Shown piece after piece: positions 19,003 to 28,770 of a DNA stretch of 64,000 nt. Made by a program: the position numbers and the translations under genes. The stretch comes from Verrucomicrobiia bacterium (GTDB taxonomy: Bacteria; Verrucomicrobiota; Verrucomicrobiia; Palsa-1439), in the NCBI GenBank assembly GCA_022072455.1, contig JAJVHY010000016.1:64704-128703 (forward strand). Reading direction: 5' to 3'. Within the stretch, counting starts at the first letter, position 1; each line of letters opens with the position of its first letter. The notes under the pieces are model-generated. The model saw nothing but the letters and a program-made list of their open reading frames with translations. It had not been told where the DNA came from and made no database searches.

Positions 19003-19077
19003 GGCGGGTTAGCCAAGTGGTAAGGCGGGAGTCTGCAAAACTCCTATCCGTCGGTTCGATTCCGACACCCGCCTCCA
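19003..19077 (+). tRNA. tRNA-Cys (anticodon GCA), likely integration target
   Basis: Acceptor GGCGGGT/ACCCGCC, D arm TAGCCAAGTGG, anticodon stem GGAGT/ACTCC with loop CTGCAAA (GCA), T arm GTCGG-TTCGATT-CCGAC and an encoded CCA. A tyrosine recombinase gene begins 211 bp downstream. Confidence 0.96.
19053..19077 (+). other. Candidate attachment site (tRNA-Cys 3' end)
   Basis: The T-arm and acceptor half of tRNA-Cys is the usual crossover site for tyrosine integrases located just downstream. A second copy of this 3' end was looked for by eye in the rest of the window and not found, so only one end of the element can be in view. Confidence 0.4.
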
Positions 19078-19288
19078 ATTCCAAGCTTTGCTTGGACAAG
19101 GAGTTGCAAAAGTCACAAGCCCCAAGTGCCAGCAAAATGCCAGCAGTTTGGTGATTTGGAGCAACTCGACAAAACTCCGCTACCACCACGGCAGAACTTG
19201 CTGAAACGCGATTGGCTGCGCGTTTGGTGTAGCAGATGCACCTGACACTCGCCCGCGTGTGGCAGGCTTGAACCAGAAAGTTCAAGCC

Positions 19289-20362
19289 ATGAAAAACCGA
19301 TTCCGTTTGTACCGCCGCGCCAACAGCCGCGTGTTCTACGCGCACGATTCCGTCACTGGTAAACAGGAAAGCCTCGGCACCCGCGACCGCGCCGAAGCGA
19401 AGTTGTTGGTCACCGCCCGCAATGAATCGTATCGCCAACCGCAGTTGAATCTGCACCTCGCCCGCGCCTATCTGGCCGGCAGCGATTCGGGCATCGCCAC
19501 GCGCACCTGGCAAAATGTTTTCGATGTCATTGTTGATTCGAAGCAGGGCTCGACGCAGAAACGCTGGCGCTGCGCGGCGAAGGAGGCGGCGTTCGACGGC
19601 ATTCGTCATCGCGTCATTCTTGAGACGCAAGCGGAGCATCTGCTGGCGTGCCTCAAAGCCGGCACCGTCAGCACGAACGTTCACCTGCGGAAGCTGCACA
19701 ACTTCTGTCTGTCGATGAACTGGCTGCCGTGGCCGATCATCCCGAAGCGACTGTGGCCCGAAGTGCGCTATCGCCCGCGACGCGCGATTACGATTGAGGA
19801 GCATCGCCTGATCATCGAGCGCGAGAAGAATCCGGAGCGGCGCGACTTCTACGAACTGAGCTGGCATCTTGGTGGCTCGCAGACCGACCTCGCCAATCTG
19901 ACAGCCGAAGACATTGATTGGCCGAATCAAACAATTGCGTATCACCGGCAAAAGACCGGCAGCCTGGCCATGATCCACTTCGGCGAAAGCATCGCCGCAG
20001 TGCTGCGACGGTTGCCGGCCAGCGGTCCGTTGTTCCCCTATCTGCGAACGGTTCGATCGGGCGACCGCTCGACCGAATTCAAGCAACGCTGTGACGGACT
20101 CAACATCAAAGGCGTCTCGTTGCACTCGTACCGGTACGCTTGGGCAGAACGGGCAAAAATTGCCGGCTACCCGGAACGATTCGCGCAAGAAGCGCTCGGC
20201 CACAACAGCAAGGCTGTCCATCGTGCCTACGCGCGCAGGGCGCTCGTGAAATTGCCGTCGTTGGAGAGTTACGAAAAACAGGCCGCGCAGTGCAACATCA
20301 TTGCGATGCCGGCGCCGTTACCGGAGCAGCCGCCGGTCCGTTTGGTCGAGGCGGCCGGTTGA
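19289..20362 (+). CDS. Tyrosine recombinase / integrase
   Basis: About 357 residues. The C-terminal catalytic domain has the HxxR motif as HSYRYAWAERA near residue 280, LGHNSKAVHRAYAR near 310 holding the third-box His and the nucleophile Tyr, and a Lys near HRQKTG. The first catalytic Arg (normally GxRxxE) is not obvious: that stretch reads HLGGSQTDLANLT. This variant may be a family trait. The start MKNRFRLYRR is taken at 19289; an in-frame GTG lies at 19259. The position beside tRNA-Cys indicates that the adjoining region is an integrated element. Confidence 0.85.
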   Translation: MKNRFRLYRRANSRVFYAHDSVTGKQESLGTRDRAEAKLLVTARNESYRQPQLNLHLARAYLAGSDSGIATRTWQNVFDVIVDSKQGSTQKRWRCAAKEAAFDGIRHRVILETQAEHLLACLKAGTVSTNVHLRKLHNFCLSMNWLPWPIIPKRLWPEVRYRPRRAITIEEHRLIIEREKNPERRDFYELSWHLGGSQTDLANLTAEDIDWPNQTIAYHRQKTGSLAMIHFGESIAAVLRRLPASGPLFPYLRTVRSGDRSTEFKQRCDGLNIKGVSLHSYRYAWAERAKIAGYPERFAQEALGHNSKAVHRAYARRALVKLPSLESYEKQAAQCNIIAMPAPLPEQPPVRLVEAAG

Positions 20363-20651
20363 ACGTGCGGTTTTGTTTCCGCCCATTTCGCTCGCGCCAG
20401 TACGCGCAGATCGCGTCGCTGGCGCGGGCGAGCCATTTCTCGTCACGGCGAAGCTCCTCCAGCGTGGACGTGGCGAAGAACTTCGTGCCATTGCGCGGCG
20501 GATGGCCGAGCGGTTTCAACAACCCGTCCATGATCAAAATGGGAATCTCGTGCGGCTCAAATCCGAGAAACCATGCCGTTTGAATCGCGCTGAGTCGCGC
20601 CGGCACTACCTTCCAACTCAAGAACTCCGCCTGCTGCTCGTTCGCATTCAT
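20298..20651 (-). CDS. Small helix-turn-helix-like accessory protein
   Basis: 117 residues starting MNANEQQAEF, with GGGAG 4 bases upstream of ATG. The central part (IQTAWFLGFEPHEIPILIMDGLLKPLG...GTKFFATSTLEEL) looks like a winged-helix/MerR-like DNA-binding unit without a metal site. The tail is Pro/Arg-rich. It overlaps the integrase 3' end by 65 bp, tail to tail. A role in directing integration or excision is plausible from its position only. Confidence 0.65.
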   Translation of the reverse strand: MNANEQQAEFLSWKVVPARLSAIQTAWFLGFEPHEIPILIMDGLLKPLGHPPRNGTKFFATSTLEELRRDEKWLARASDAICAYWRERNGRKQNRTFNRPPRPNGPAAAPVTAPASQ

Positions 20652-20763
20652 AGCACTCCCATGCTTACCACGCGACACCGGGATGCGCGTGTATCCGGTA
20701 CACGGTAATTTCAGAGGTGATGGGCCAGTGGAGTGATTCCCCGTCACCATAACTGGAGCTATA

Positions 20764-20778
20764 TCCTGACTTGGGGCA
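20764..20778 (+). repeat. 15-bp inverted repeat, downstream arm
   Basis: TCCTGACTTGGGGCA. It is the inverted partner (14 of 15 bases) of the copy at 21088-21102; together they bracket the excisionase-like gene. Confidence 0.55.
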
Positions 20779-20784
20779 CTCCAG

Positions 20785-21063
20785 CTAAGCTAATAGGCGC
20801 GGTTTGGGTCCTTGGTTCTTAATCAGGAGGCGCAACACGTCTTCCTCTTTGAACCTGACCGAACCGTCAATACGAATAGTCGGCAGCCGCCCTGAGCGAG
20901 CCAGTTCCCCGATTTTGCGGGGACTGATTTTCAGACGACTTGCCGCGTCCGCTTTGCTCATGAGTTGCGGCACGAAGCTCGTCGGTTGAGCCTCGTCAAT
21001 TTCCAGTACAACGTTCTCGCCATCCACTCGTGCCCGGTATGATTTGCAGATCAACGTAATCAT
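20785..21063 (-). CDS. Excisionase-like helix-turn-helix protein
   Basis: 92 residues. The DNA-binding unit is SKADAASRLKISPRKIGELARSGRLPTIRIDGSVRFKEED, split as a recognition helix followed by a beta hairpin, which is the excisionase/HTH_17 pattern. ATG 21063 is used, with a nearby AGG ribosome site. It sits two genes from the integrase and is bracketed by a 15-bp inverted repeat, so it is a candidate directionality factor (Xis) or autoregulator of the element. Confidence 0.75.
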   Translation of the reverse strand: MITLICKSYRARVDGENVVLEIDEAQPTSFVPQLMSKADAASRLKISPRKIGELARSGRLPTIRIDGSVRFKEEDVLRLLIKNQGPKPRLLA

Positions 21064-21087
21064 GACCTCACGTTTCAGCACACATAA

Positions 21088-21102
21088 TGCCCCAAATCAG
21101 GA
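21088..21102 (-). repeat. 15-bp inverted repeat, upstream arm
   Basis: TGCCCCAAATCAGGA on the plus strand, the reverse complement of TCCTGATTTGGGGCA, matching the copy at 20764-20778 at 14 of 15 positions. It lies about 25 bp upstream of the excisionase-like start codon, where an operator would be expected. Confidence 0.55.
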
Positions 21103-21112
21103 TCTCCGTTCG

Positions 21113-21730
21113 TCATGTGGCGTCCTGCACGATCTGATGGATAAGTGGTCGCATCCAGGCCGGCATCTTCGGCGCAAGCGAGGTCAGGTTGGCCTTGGTC
21201 GCCGCATCCAAGTGCTTCCTCAAGTGGACGACATGCCGCGCCGTGTCGGGACTACCGTGCATGAAGCGCAACGCCTGAATGACCAGGCCGGCGGACCGAC
21301 CAGCACCCAGCAAGTTGCGCGGCGCAGCGCGGCGGAAGTCTAGCGTCAAATTCCCCAACGCCACACGCCGAGCGAGGCCGTCCGTGTAGATCACGATTTT
21401 GGCCGGCACTTGGTTCGACAATCCGAGTGCGTTGGCCGCGTAAGCGCCTGAGAACTGCCACTGCGCATGGCTGTCTTCCATCAGCGCTCGCACCGTGGCC
21501 ATGATGTCAGGTGCGATTCGGCCAAAAATCGGATGTTGGTGGGGCAAATCATAAAGACCCCAACGCACACGTCGAATCTTGCTGGCTTTGACCAGCCGGC
21601 AGAGAGCCTGCCGTACCGCTACTGCGCTGCCTATCCCATCAAAATGCTTTGCTGAAAGCACTGAACCACGCTTGGCCGCTCTGAACGACCTTAGTATTCT
21701 CATATCAATAGGTTGTGAAGTCTTTACCAT
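21113..21730 (-). CDS. DUF6088/AbiEi-like antitoxin-type protein (orphan)
   Basis: 205 residues. An N-terminal winged-helix part is typified by LRSFRAAKRGSVLSAKHFDGIGSAVAVRQALCRLVKASKIRRVRWGLYDLP, which is the AbiEi/DUF6088 DNA-binding fold. Helical regions follow. Such proteins normally precede an AbiEii nucleotidyltransferase toxin, but the next gene on this strand is the excisionase-like gene and no toxin is seen. A strong inverted repeat sits just before the start codon and could be the autoregulatory operator. Confidence 0.78.
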   Translation of the reverse strand: MVKTSQPIDMRILRSFRAAKRGSVLSAKHFDGIGSAVAVRQALCRLVKASKIRRVRWGLYDLPHQHPIFGRIAPDIMATVRALMEDSHAQWQFSGAYAANALGLSNQVPAKIVIYTDGLARRVALGNLTLDFRRAAPRNLLGAGRSAGLVIQALRFMHGSPDTARHVVHLRKHLDAATKANLTSLAPKMPAWMRPLIHQIVQDAT

Positions 21731-21737
21731 TCGATTC

Positions 21738-21769
21738 TTGTAACAAAAACTGACCTGTTTTTGTGACAA
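21738..21769. promoter_or_regulatory. Inverted repeat, candidate operator of the AbiEi-like gene
   Basis: TTGTAACAAAAA, an 8-base spacer, then TTTTTGTGACAA: 11 of 12 arm positions pair. It ends 8 bp upstream of the ATG at 21730. AbiEi-type antitoxins are known to autorepress through paired repeats at this position. Confidence 0.5.
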
Positions 21770-24700
21770 ATTGCGACCTGAATTGTGAATACACCAATAG
21801 TGAATCCGACATGCGGCAGCACACGTCTGTTTCTACCCCAACATCACACGCGAACGGCGGACCGCTTGCGGTGGCATGGATGTTCAGCAGGAGTTTGCCT
21901 CACAGTTATCTTCTCCTGAACCTCGTCGTCTGTTGTCGCGTCGGCCTGGCTGGGGGCTTGGTTTTTGGTGAGGTCGAGCTTTTCCTCGATTTCGCTTTGG
22001 CGGCGACACAATTCCTCGTACCGCTTCTCGTGCTCAAACGGTGCGCCGACTTTGGCCTCCAGTTCCTTCGCCCGCTTCTGGGCGTCGGCGATGTCAGACT
22101 CCAGCTTGGTGGTACGTTCCTCGAAACCCTGCACTGCCACTTCGAGTGAACGGATCGTGCCCTGCGCCGTGTCGGTGGCACGCGCACTGTAGTGGTTCTT
22201 GCCGCGCACGATGATCTCGACATTCTTGTTCATGGCCGGACGGAGGGAAATCTCGAAGCCAGCAAAGCGTCCGATGTTGATGTCCTCGCCGAACCGGTTC
22301 TTCAGTTTTTCGGCTTGCCGGACGATCAACTCGCCGGCAATGCCCCGGTTGTCGATCAACTGTTTGTCGAGTTCGATACGGAACTTGTCGCCCGTTGTGT
22401 CCTGGCGCGTCGTGATGTCCTGACGCAGATTGGCGAGGCGTTCGGTGAAAACTTCCGCTTCCTCGTGCGAGCGTCGCATATTCGTGCGAATCCGGTACTG
22501 CTCCTCGGCGTGGGCAGAGCGCAGCCGCGTGAGCCGCATCAACTCGGCGTCCACCTGTGCCTTCTCGATCACAAGCGGGTTGCCGGATGCAATCGCCTTC
22601 ACCTCAGCGTAGGTCAATGCAGCCGAGTCGAGGTCTTCGAGCCGGCGAATCGTCATGTCGCCACTCATCACCTGCGCGATGAACTTGGCTTTCGTTTCCA
22701 ACGTCTGCCACATGTAGGCGTCGAACGAGCCTTCGGAGACGTACCGGTAGATTTGCACGACGGCGTTGTTGTTCCCCTGCCGGAGAATCCGTCCCTCGCG
22801 CTGTTCCACGTCGGCCGGTCGCCACGGTGCATCGAGGTGGTGCAAGGCAATCAGGCGTTCCTGCACGTTCGTGCCGGAACCCATCTTCTGCGTGCTGCCA
22901 AAAAGGACACGGACGCGGCCGGCTCGCACATCCCGGAACAGCGCCAACTTTGAGGCATCCGAGTCGTAGTCCTGAATGAACGCAATCTCGGCACTCGGCA
23001 CGCCGAGTCGTTCGAGCTTCTCGGCCATGTCGTGGTACACGGAAAAACCATGGTCCTTCGGCGTGGAGAGATCGCAGAAAACCATCTGCGCTGACCGGTC
23101 GGCCTTCGTGGCGTCCCAGATTCGGTAGATGTTTTCAACAGCCTGGTTGACTTTGCCGTCCGGTTCATCGCGTGCAGCCGGCTTCATCAAGCGAAGATCG
23201 AGTGCCGCCTTCCGTCCTTCCGACGTGATCTTGAGCATGTTGTCTTCGCGCGGGTCAACGCGATTGGTTTTCAACCGCTCAGCACGCTTTGCGAGTTCCT
23301 GAACGAAAGTCTTTAGTTCAGGCGTTGCCGGCGCGTGGCGGATGCTCGGCCTCTCGCCGTCAAGTGCCGGACGCGGCAAGTTCAGCATAGCGGCGGTCTG
23401 GACATCGGCAGCCTGGCGGAAGATCTGCATGAGTTCGGGCACGTTGATGAACCGGGCGAACCGTGTGTTCAACCGGTAGCCGGCGCCGTCCGGTGACAAT
23501 TCCATCGCCGTCACTGGCTCGCCGAACGTGGCCGCCCACGAATCGAAATGATGCAGGTTGTGTTTCTTGAGATCGTCCGGCTGGAGATACCGCTGCATGG
23601 TAAACATTTCGGCCATGCTGTTGGCGATCGGTGTGCCGGTGGCGAAGACGACTCCGCCTCCGTCATTGGTAGATTGCACGTGGCGGACCTTCAGGTACAT
23701 GTCGAACGCGCGCTCGCTGGCGGTTTGCGGCAGTCCGGCGATGCGGGTCATCTTCGTGACGTAGAACAGATTCTTGAAGAAGTGCGCTTCGTCCACGAAG
23801 AGACGATCCACGCCGAGTTCCTCGAACGTGAGCGTGTTGTCTTTCTTATGCTCTGCAGCGAGGGCTTGCAAACGCGCTTCGAGACGTTTTTTCGCGCGTT
23901 CCAGTTCCTTTACGAGACGACGATTGCTGCTGTCGGCGTGCTGCAACCGGATAATTTCCAACTCGTGCAGTTGCTCCTCAAAGAAGCGCTTCTGCGTTTC
24001 GTGGCTTAACGGAATGCGCTCGAATCCGGAGTGCGTGACGATCACGGCGTCCCAATTGCCGGTCGCGATCCGGCCGAACAGCCGGCGGCGATTCTGCGAC
24101 TCAAAATCCTCTTTCCCCGCCACGAGGATGTTCGCGCCCGGATACAGCATGAGCAGTTCGGACGAAAACTGGCCGAGCATGTGGTTTGGAACGACAAACA
24201 TCGGCTTGCGGGCCAGTCCGAGCCGTTTCAACTCCATCCCAGAAGCGACCATCGTGTACGTCTTGCCAGCGCCGACGACGTGAGCGAGCAGCGTGTTCGG
24301 CGTTTGGAGGATGCGCCAAACGCCGGCTTTCTGGTGCGGGTGTAGTTGAATGGACTGGCTCGCACCAGGCAACGTCAGGTGGTCGCCATTGAACGTGCGG
24401 ACGCGACTGTGATTGAACGCGTCGTTGTACAGCCGGCAGAGCCGTTCCCGGCGGGAATCATCCCGCCAGACCCATTCCTTGAACCGCTCCTTGATGCGTT
24501 CCTGTTTTTCGCGTGCGGCTTCGGTGGCTTGGCCGTTGACGACCGGTTTCCGCTTTTCGTCGAGATCGTAAACGGTCGGTGTCTTGAGATTGAGGGCATC
24601 TTCAATCAATTCGAGCGCTGAATACCGGTCCGTGCCCCAATCCGTCGTGTTGGCCGTCGCGGAGCGCGCTTCCCAGCCGGGGTTGACGTGCCACGTGCCG

Positions 24701-26669
24701 AGCGCGTGAATGTGGCCGATTTCGACTCCATCGGTAACGCCCAACAGTTCATTTGTAAATTGCTGCACGTTTTCCGGTGGCAACCAGGATGCGCCAAGCC
24801 GCACGTCAATCTCGGTCGCCGGCAAGTCGGCCGGTTGGACGGATTTCAACGCCTCGACGTTCTCGTGGAAACGCGGGTCGGTGATGGCGGCGGCATCGGC
24901 GACGGCCAGCTTCTCGCGGACATTGCCGGAGAGATATTGGTCGTCGGTCTCCCACTGGTTCGTCTGCGGGTTGAGGAAAATGAGGCCCTTCAGGTCGGGC
25001 AGGAATTCCTCGACCGGTTCGTTGAGCAGTCCGCTCATGTGGTCGAGGTCGACCCGTCCACGCTCGTTCAATGTGACAAGCAACGCTTCCTTTGGCGAGC
25101 CAACGGACTCGACCGGCTGCCGGTGGTGAATGGTGCGTTCACGGAAAATGGCCGCTTTGGTCGCAACCTGTGCTTCATCGTTGTAGTGCTCCAGTGAAAG
25201 CAGAAGTGGCAAATCAGGATCGCCGTCGAAGGCGCGTTGATTACCGCGCCGGTTAATCGGGCCAAACCGGGACACGAACCGGTCGTAGGCGTGATTCAGT
25301 TTCTCGCGCGCTTCGACAACTTGGTCCTCGCTGCTGTCGTCAATCTGGGAACGCAGACAAACCCGGACTGCGTCACGCACCTCAATCAGTCGGCGAATCC
25401 GTGAGCGGGTCTCGGACGGCAAATCGTGAAGTTGGCGGAGAACATTGTCCTCCCGAATACAGATGATGCCGTCGTGGATGCAGTAGGCGTTCGGTTTGAC
25501 GACATCAGGTGCCGGGATGGTCTGGTCGAGGGTTGGCTCGGCGACTTGTCGGACGTGGGCTTGGTAGATGTTCGCCGGCAATCGCTCGACGGCCTGCGAC
25601 AGCGCAGTGCCCAAATCGCGGTCGTCTGGTTCAAGCGTCGGCTCATTGTCCCGGTACATGCTGCCGGTCAGCCGCATCTGGCCCAACATCATGAGCGGCC
25701 GGATAACGTAGTATTCGTTGATGGTGATGTTGTCGCCCGTGTCATTGACGAAATCGCCAGTCGCTTTCCACGCTGGACCGGTCGGCGCTTCGCCGGGTCG
25801 GAGCCGGCGCAGCATCACGATGTCGGTCGTCACCTCGGTGCCGGCATTGCGCTTGAAGGCGTCATTGGGCAACCGGATTGCGCCCAGCAACTCGGCCCGG
25901 GTGGACAGCAATTCGCGCAAGCTGGAGTTGAACTTGTCCATCGTGCCGCGTGACGTGATGAAAACAACCAAGCCACCGGGCCGCACCTTGTCCAGAGCCG
26001 CCGCGAAGAAGTAGTCGTGGATCGGGAACTTGTAGTCGTTCCAGCGCGGGTCGTGAACGGTGTAGTCGCCAAACGGAACATTTGAGATCGCGGCGTCGTA
26101 GAACCCATCGGCCAGCTTCGATTGCTCGAACGGTTGAGCGCGGATGTCGGCGTCTGGATACAACACCTTGGCGATGCGGGCGGTCAGCGGGTCAATCTCA
26201 ATGCCGGTGATGGTCGAGCGGTGCAGCATGTCTTCTGGCATCAGCCCGATGAAGTGACCGATGCCGCATGCTGGTTCAAGAACTCGTCCACCTTGAAATC
26301 CAAACCGCCGCAACGACTGGTAGATCCCCCAAATGACAGCAGGCGACGTGTAATGAGCGTTGAGCGTGGTGGACCGGGCAGCGTCGTGTTCGTCCTCAGT
26401 CAGTTCACGTTTAAGCGCAGCACGTTCCTTCGCCCATTCACGATTGCCGGGATCGAAGACCTGCGGCATCGCGCCCCAGCCGACGTAACGCACCAGCGAC
26501 GCTTTCTCCTCTTGAGTCGCCGGGCGTGATTCAGCTTGCACGCGCCGAAGTGCTTTGATTGCAGCGAGATTCTGCTGGAACTTCTGTTTCGGTCCGCCTT
26601 CGCCAAGGCGGTCGGCCTCGGTGATCCGGTAGCTGTTGAGGTTCTTGGGCGGTTCGGGAGCAGACGGTC

Positions 26670-26921
26670 TTATTCTTCGGGTGGCAGCAGGATGTACTTC
26701 TCCCGCAACATCTCCCACGCCTGATCTTGAGCCTGCTGTGGTGTCGCTCCCTGCTTCATCAACTGCGCCCGGAGAGTCGCCATTTCGTCCTTCGTCTTGT
26801 CCTCCGCCTCCAGCAACATCTGATGGAGCAGGCCCTTGCGTTCCAGGTCGCGCACCATCTTGGGTAGGTGTTCCCGCCAGTGTTTCTCGGCCATCCGGCC
26901 GTATTGGGTCAATGGTCTCAT
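26670..26921 (-). CDS. Small overlapping ORF inside the helicase linker (possible overprinted gene)
   Basis: 83 codons in a different frame from the helicase gene, starting ATG 26921. The product begins MRPLTQYGRMAEKHW and ends REKYILLPPEE. It has a regular charged/hydrophobic helical pattern and looks more like a real protein than the low-complexity Gly/Pro/Asp linker encoded in the helicase frame over the same bases. I recall similar short proteins next to such helicases elsewhere but cannot verify this. Before the insertion the start would have been preceded by GAGG. Its ATG lies inside the 7-bp target duplication. Confidence 0.45.
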   Translation of the reverse strand: MRPLTQYGRMAEKHWREHLPKMVRDLERKGLLHQMLLEAEDKTKDEMATLRAQLMKQGATPQQAQDQAWEMLREKYILLPPEE

Positions 26922-26924
26922 GTG
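26918..26924 (+). repeat. 7-bp target-site duplication, left copy
   Basis: TCATGTG directly outside the left terminal repeat of the IS, matching 28771-28777. Confidence 0.88.
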
Positions 26925-26942
26925 GATTCCGCTGAAAAACCC
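26925..26942 (+). repeat. IS1182 terminal inverted repeat, left
   Basis: GATTCCGCTGAAAAACCC, identical to the right end in inverse orientation. Confidence 0.92.
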
Positions 26943-27015
26943 TCCCGTTAATTTTCTTGCCGGGGCGTCACTTTTTTCTTCCGGAATTTCCGGCGGCTTG
27001 TTATAGCAGTGGCGC

Positions 27016-28623
27016 ATGAGCTTGCCCATCTTTTCCGCGCAGCAATCGCTGTTCGGCATCGGCAGTCTGGCCGACAATCTGTTTGCCCCCACCAATCGCT
27101 ACCGGCTGTTCGCGGAGAAGGTCTGGCCGTTGTTGGCCCAGGCGCGGCCCGTGTTGGAGACGATGTATTGCGCGGACAATGGTCGACCCGCCGCCGAGCC
27201 CGTGGTGCTGGCCGGAGTGTGTCTGTTGCAGTTTCTGGAGCGCGCGCCCGACCGTGTGGCGATGGAGTTGTTGACGATGCATCTGGGTTGGAAGCGCGCG
27301 TTGCATCGCGATCTGGATGCCGGGGCGTATGATCCGAGTTTGTTGACGTACTTTCGGGAGCGGCTGCTTGAGCACGAACAGGGCCGGCTGGTGTTCGACA
27401 CCATCCTCGACGGCTTGAGCGACGTCGGGTTGGTGGCCCAGCGCGTCCGGCAACGGTTGGACTCGACGCACGTGTTGGGGGTGGTGCGCCAGATGAGTTC
27501 GTTGGAGTGCGTGCGTGAGACGCTGCGGCTGGCGTTGGAAGCGGTGGCCGATCCCGCTGTCGCGGGACAGCGACCGGCGGCGTGGGCGGCGTGGTGGGAA
27601 CGCTACGTGGAATCGAAGCTGGATTACCGTGCAGAGCAACAGACGTTGTGGGAGAAACTCGATCAAGCTGGTGCGGATGCGTGGGCGGTGTTGGAATGGG
27701 TGCTGGCCTTGCCGGTGGCGGTGCAAGCGCAGCCGAAGGTGACGTTGCTGGCGCGGGTGTTTGAGGAATACTTTGAGCGAGTGGAACAGGGCTGGCGCGG
27801 GCGGCGGCAGCACGTCAGCGCCAGCATCGTCAACCCGCACGATCCCGAAGCGCAGTGGCGCACCAAGGGCAACACCAAGAGTTGGACGGGCTATCAGGTA
27901 CAAGTGGCCGAGACCGCGGCAGAACAACCGGTCGCGACCGGCGAGCCGACGCGGCAATTCGTGACGGCGGTGGAGACGCAGTCGGCGACGGGCAGCGATG
28001 AAGCGGGAATGCAACAGGTGTTGCGCGTGCAGCAAGCAGCGCAGCGCGACCGGCCGAGTGAGTTGTACGTGGACGGCGCGTATGTGAGCGCGGCGCTCAT
28101 CGCGCAGGCGCGCGCGCAGGGTTGGGAGTTGCTGGGTCCGGCGCAACCGGCCGTGAGCAAGGGTCGCGGGTACACGAGCGAGGACTTTACGGTGGACGTG
28201 GCGGCGCGCGCGGCGCTCTGCCCGGCGGGGGCATCGAGCACGCAATGCAGTCGGTTGGAAGAAGCCGCGAGCGGGAAAGTGAGTTACCGGTTTGAGTGGA
28301 GTTGGAAATGTCGGGAGTGTGCGCGGCGCGAGGAATGCGTCGGCAAGAACCAAGCGCATCGCAGTCTGGTGGTGAGCGAACATCACGACGTGTTGCAAGC
28401 GCGACGACGCGAGATGAAGACCGACGCGTTTACGGGATTGATGAAACGGCGGGCGGCGATTGAGGGGACGATCAGCGAGTTGGTGCGGGCGCACGGTCTG
28501 CGGCGGGCGCGGTATCGGGGGTTGCGGAAAGTGGCGTTACAGAACTGGCTGACCGGCGCGGCGTGTAATGTGAAACGCTGGCTGCGGCTGCTGGCGTGGG
28601 ATCTGGAGGCTGTCGCGGCGTGA
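27016..28623 (+). CDS. IS1182-family transposase
   Basis: 535 residues. The N-terminal DUF772-type domain (LYVLNLL-like segment, here LLQFLERAPDRVAMELLTMHLGW) is followed by the DDE catalytic domain. Probable acidic residues lie in RLDSTHV, YVDGAYVS near 350 and RRAAIEGTISELVRAHGLRRARYRG near 485. A Cys cluster CRECARREEC lies near 430. Gene length and end sequences match the family. It appears intact. Confidence 0.92.
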   Translation: MSLPIFSAQQSLFGIGSLADNLFAPTNRYRLFAEKVWPLLAQARPVLETMYCADNGRPAAEPVVLAGVCLLQFLERAPDRVAMELLTMHLGWKRALHRDLDAGAYDPSLLTYFRERLLEHEQGRLVFDTILDGLSDVGLVAQRVRQRLDSTHVLGVVRQMSSLECVRETLRLALEAVADPAVAGQRPAAWAAWWERYVESKLDYRAEQQTLWEKLDQAGADAWAVLEWVLALPVAVQAQPKVTLLARVFEEYFERVEQGWRGRRQHVSASIVNPHDPEAQWRTKGNTKSWTGYQVQVAETAAEQPVATGEPTRQFVTAVETQSATGSDEAGMQQVLRVQQAAQRDRPSELYVDGAYVSAALIAQARAQGWELLGPAQPAVSKGRGYTSEDFTVDVAARAALCPAGASSTQCSRLEEAASGKVSYRFEWSWKCRECARREECVGKNQAHRSLVVSEHHDVLQARRREMKTDAFTGLMKRRAAIEGTISELVRAHGLRRARYRGLRKVALQNWLTGAACNVKRWLRLLAWDLEAVAA

Positions 28624-28752
28624 TCCCGCCGTGCGTCAGCTTGTCGAAGCGAAGTGGGCACCCTCCCGGCGATGCGCAAAGCGAACGGGACGCCAAACCG
28701 ACGACGTTTTGGAGGTTGGTCGCGCCGAAACAAACGGATGAAGTCTGAAGAG

Positions 28753-28770
28753 GGGTTTTTCAGCGGAATC
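28753..28770 (-). repeat. IS1182 terminal inverted repeat, right
   Basis: Inverse copy of the left end, ending GGGTTTTTCAGCGGAATC on the plus strand. Confidence 0.92.

Larger units (their letters stand above)
21844..26924 (-). pseudogene. Adenine-specific DNA methylase/SNF2 helicase, main part (5' end cut off by IS1182)
   Basis: Giant fusion protein common on mobile elements; reconstructed full length is about 1715 residues. This part carries a methylase domain with LEPACGIGHF and the catalytic NVPFGDY (variant of NPPY), then a helicase with Walker A VVGAGKTYTMVASG, VDEAHFFKN, ATGTPIANSM, MGSGTNVQERLIALHHLD and QREGRILRQGN. A C-terminal coiled-coil region ends it. Upstream of its first usable start (GTG 26718) the frame is open to 26924 and reads in phase with the 5' fragment at 28778-28844 once the insertion sequence and one target duplicate are removed. 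Both enzymatic domains remain intact, so a truncated active protein is possible. Confidence 0.85.
26925..28770 (+). mobile_element. IS1182-family insertion sequence (1846 bp)
   Basis: The terminal inverted repeat GATTCCGCTGAAAAACCC is perfect at 26925-26942 and 28753-28770. The element is flanked by 7-bp direct repeats and carries one transposase gene. It is inserted in the helicase/methylase gene after codon 23. Confidence 0.93.

Noticed and set aside
18911..20221. Apparent upstream extension of the ParA frame (total 707 residues) across tRNA-Cys and the integrase
   Set aside because: It is antisense to tRNA-Cys and the integrase, and ParA has a clear N-terminus at 18910. It is an accidental open frame.
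26922..27095. Extension of the small overlapping ORF into the insertion sequence (ATG-like start at 27095)
   Set aside because: The sequence upstream of 26922 belongs to the IS, so this would be a chance fusion; only the part from ATG 26921 is considered.
27001..28494. 497-residue open frame opposite the IS1182 transposase
   Set aside because: Antisense shadow of the transposase with His/Arg-rich composition.
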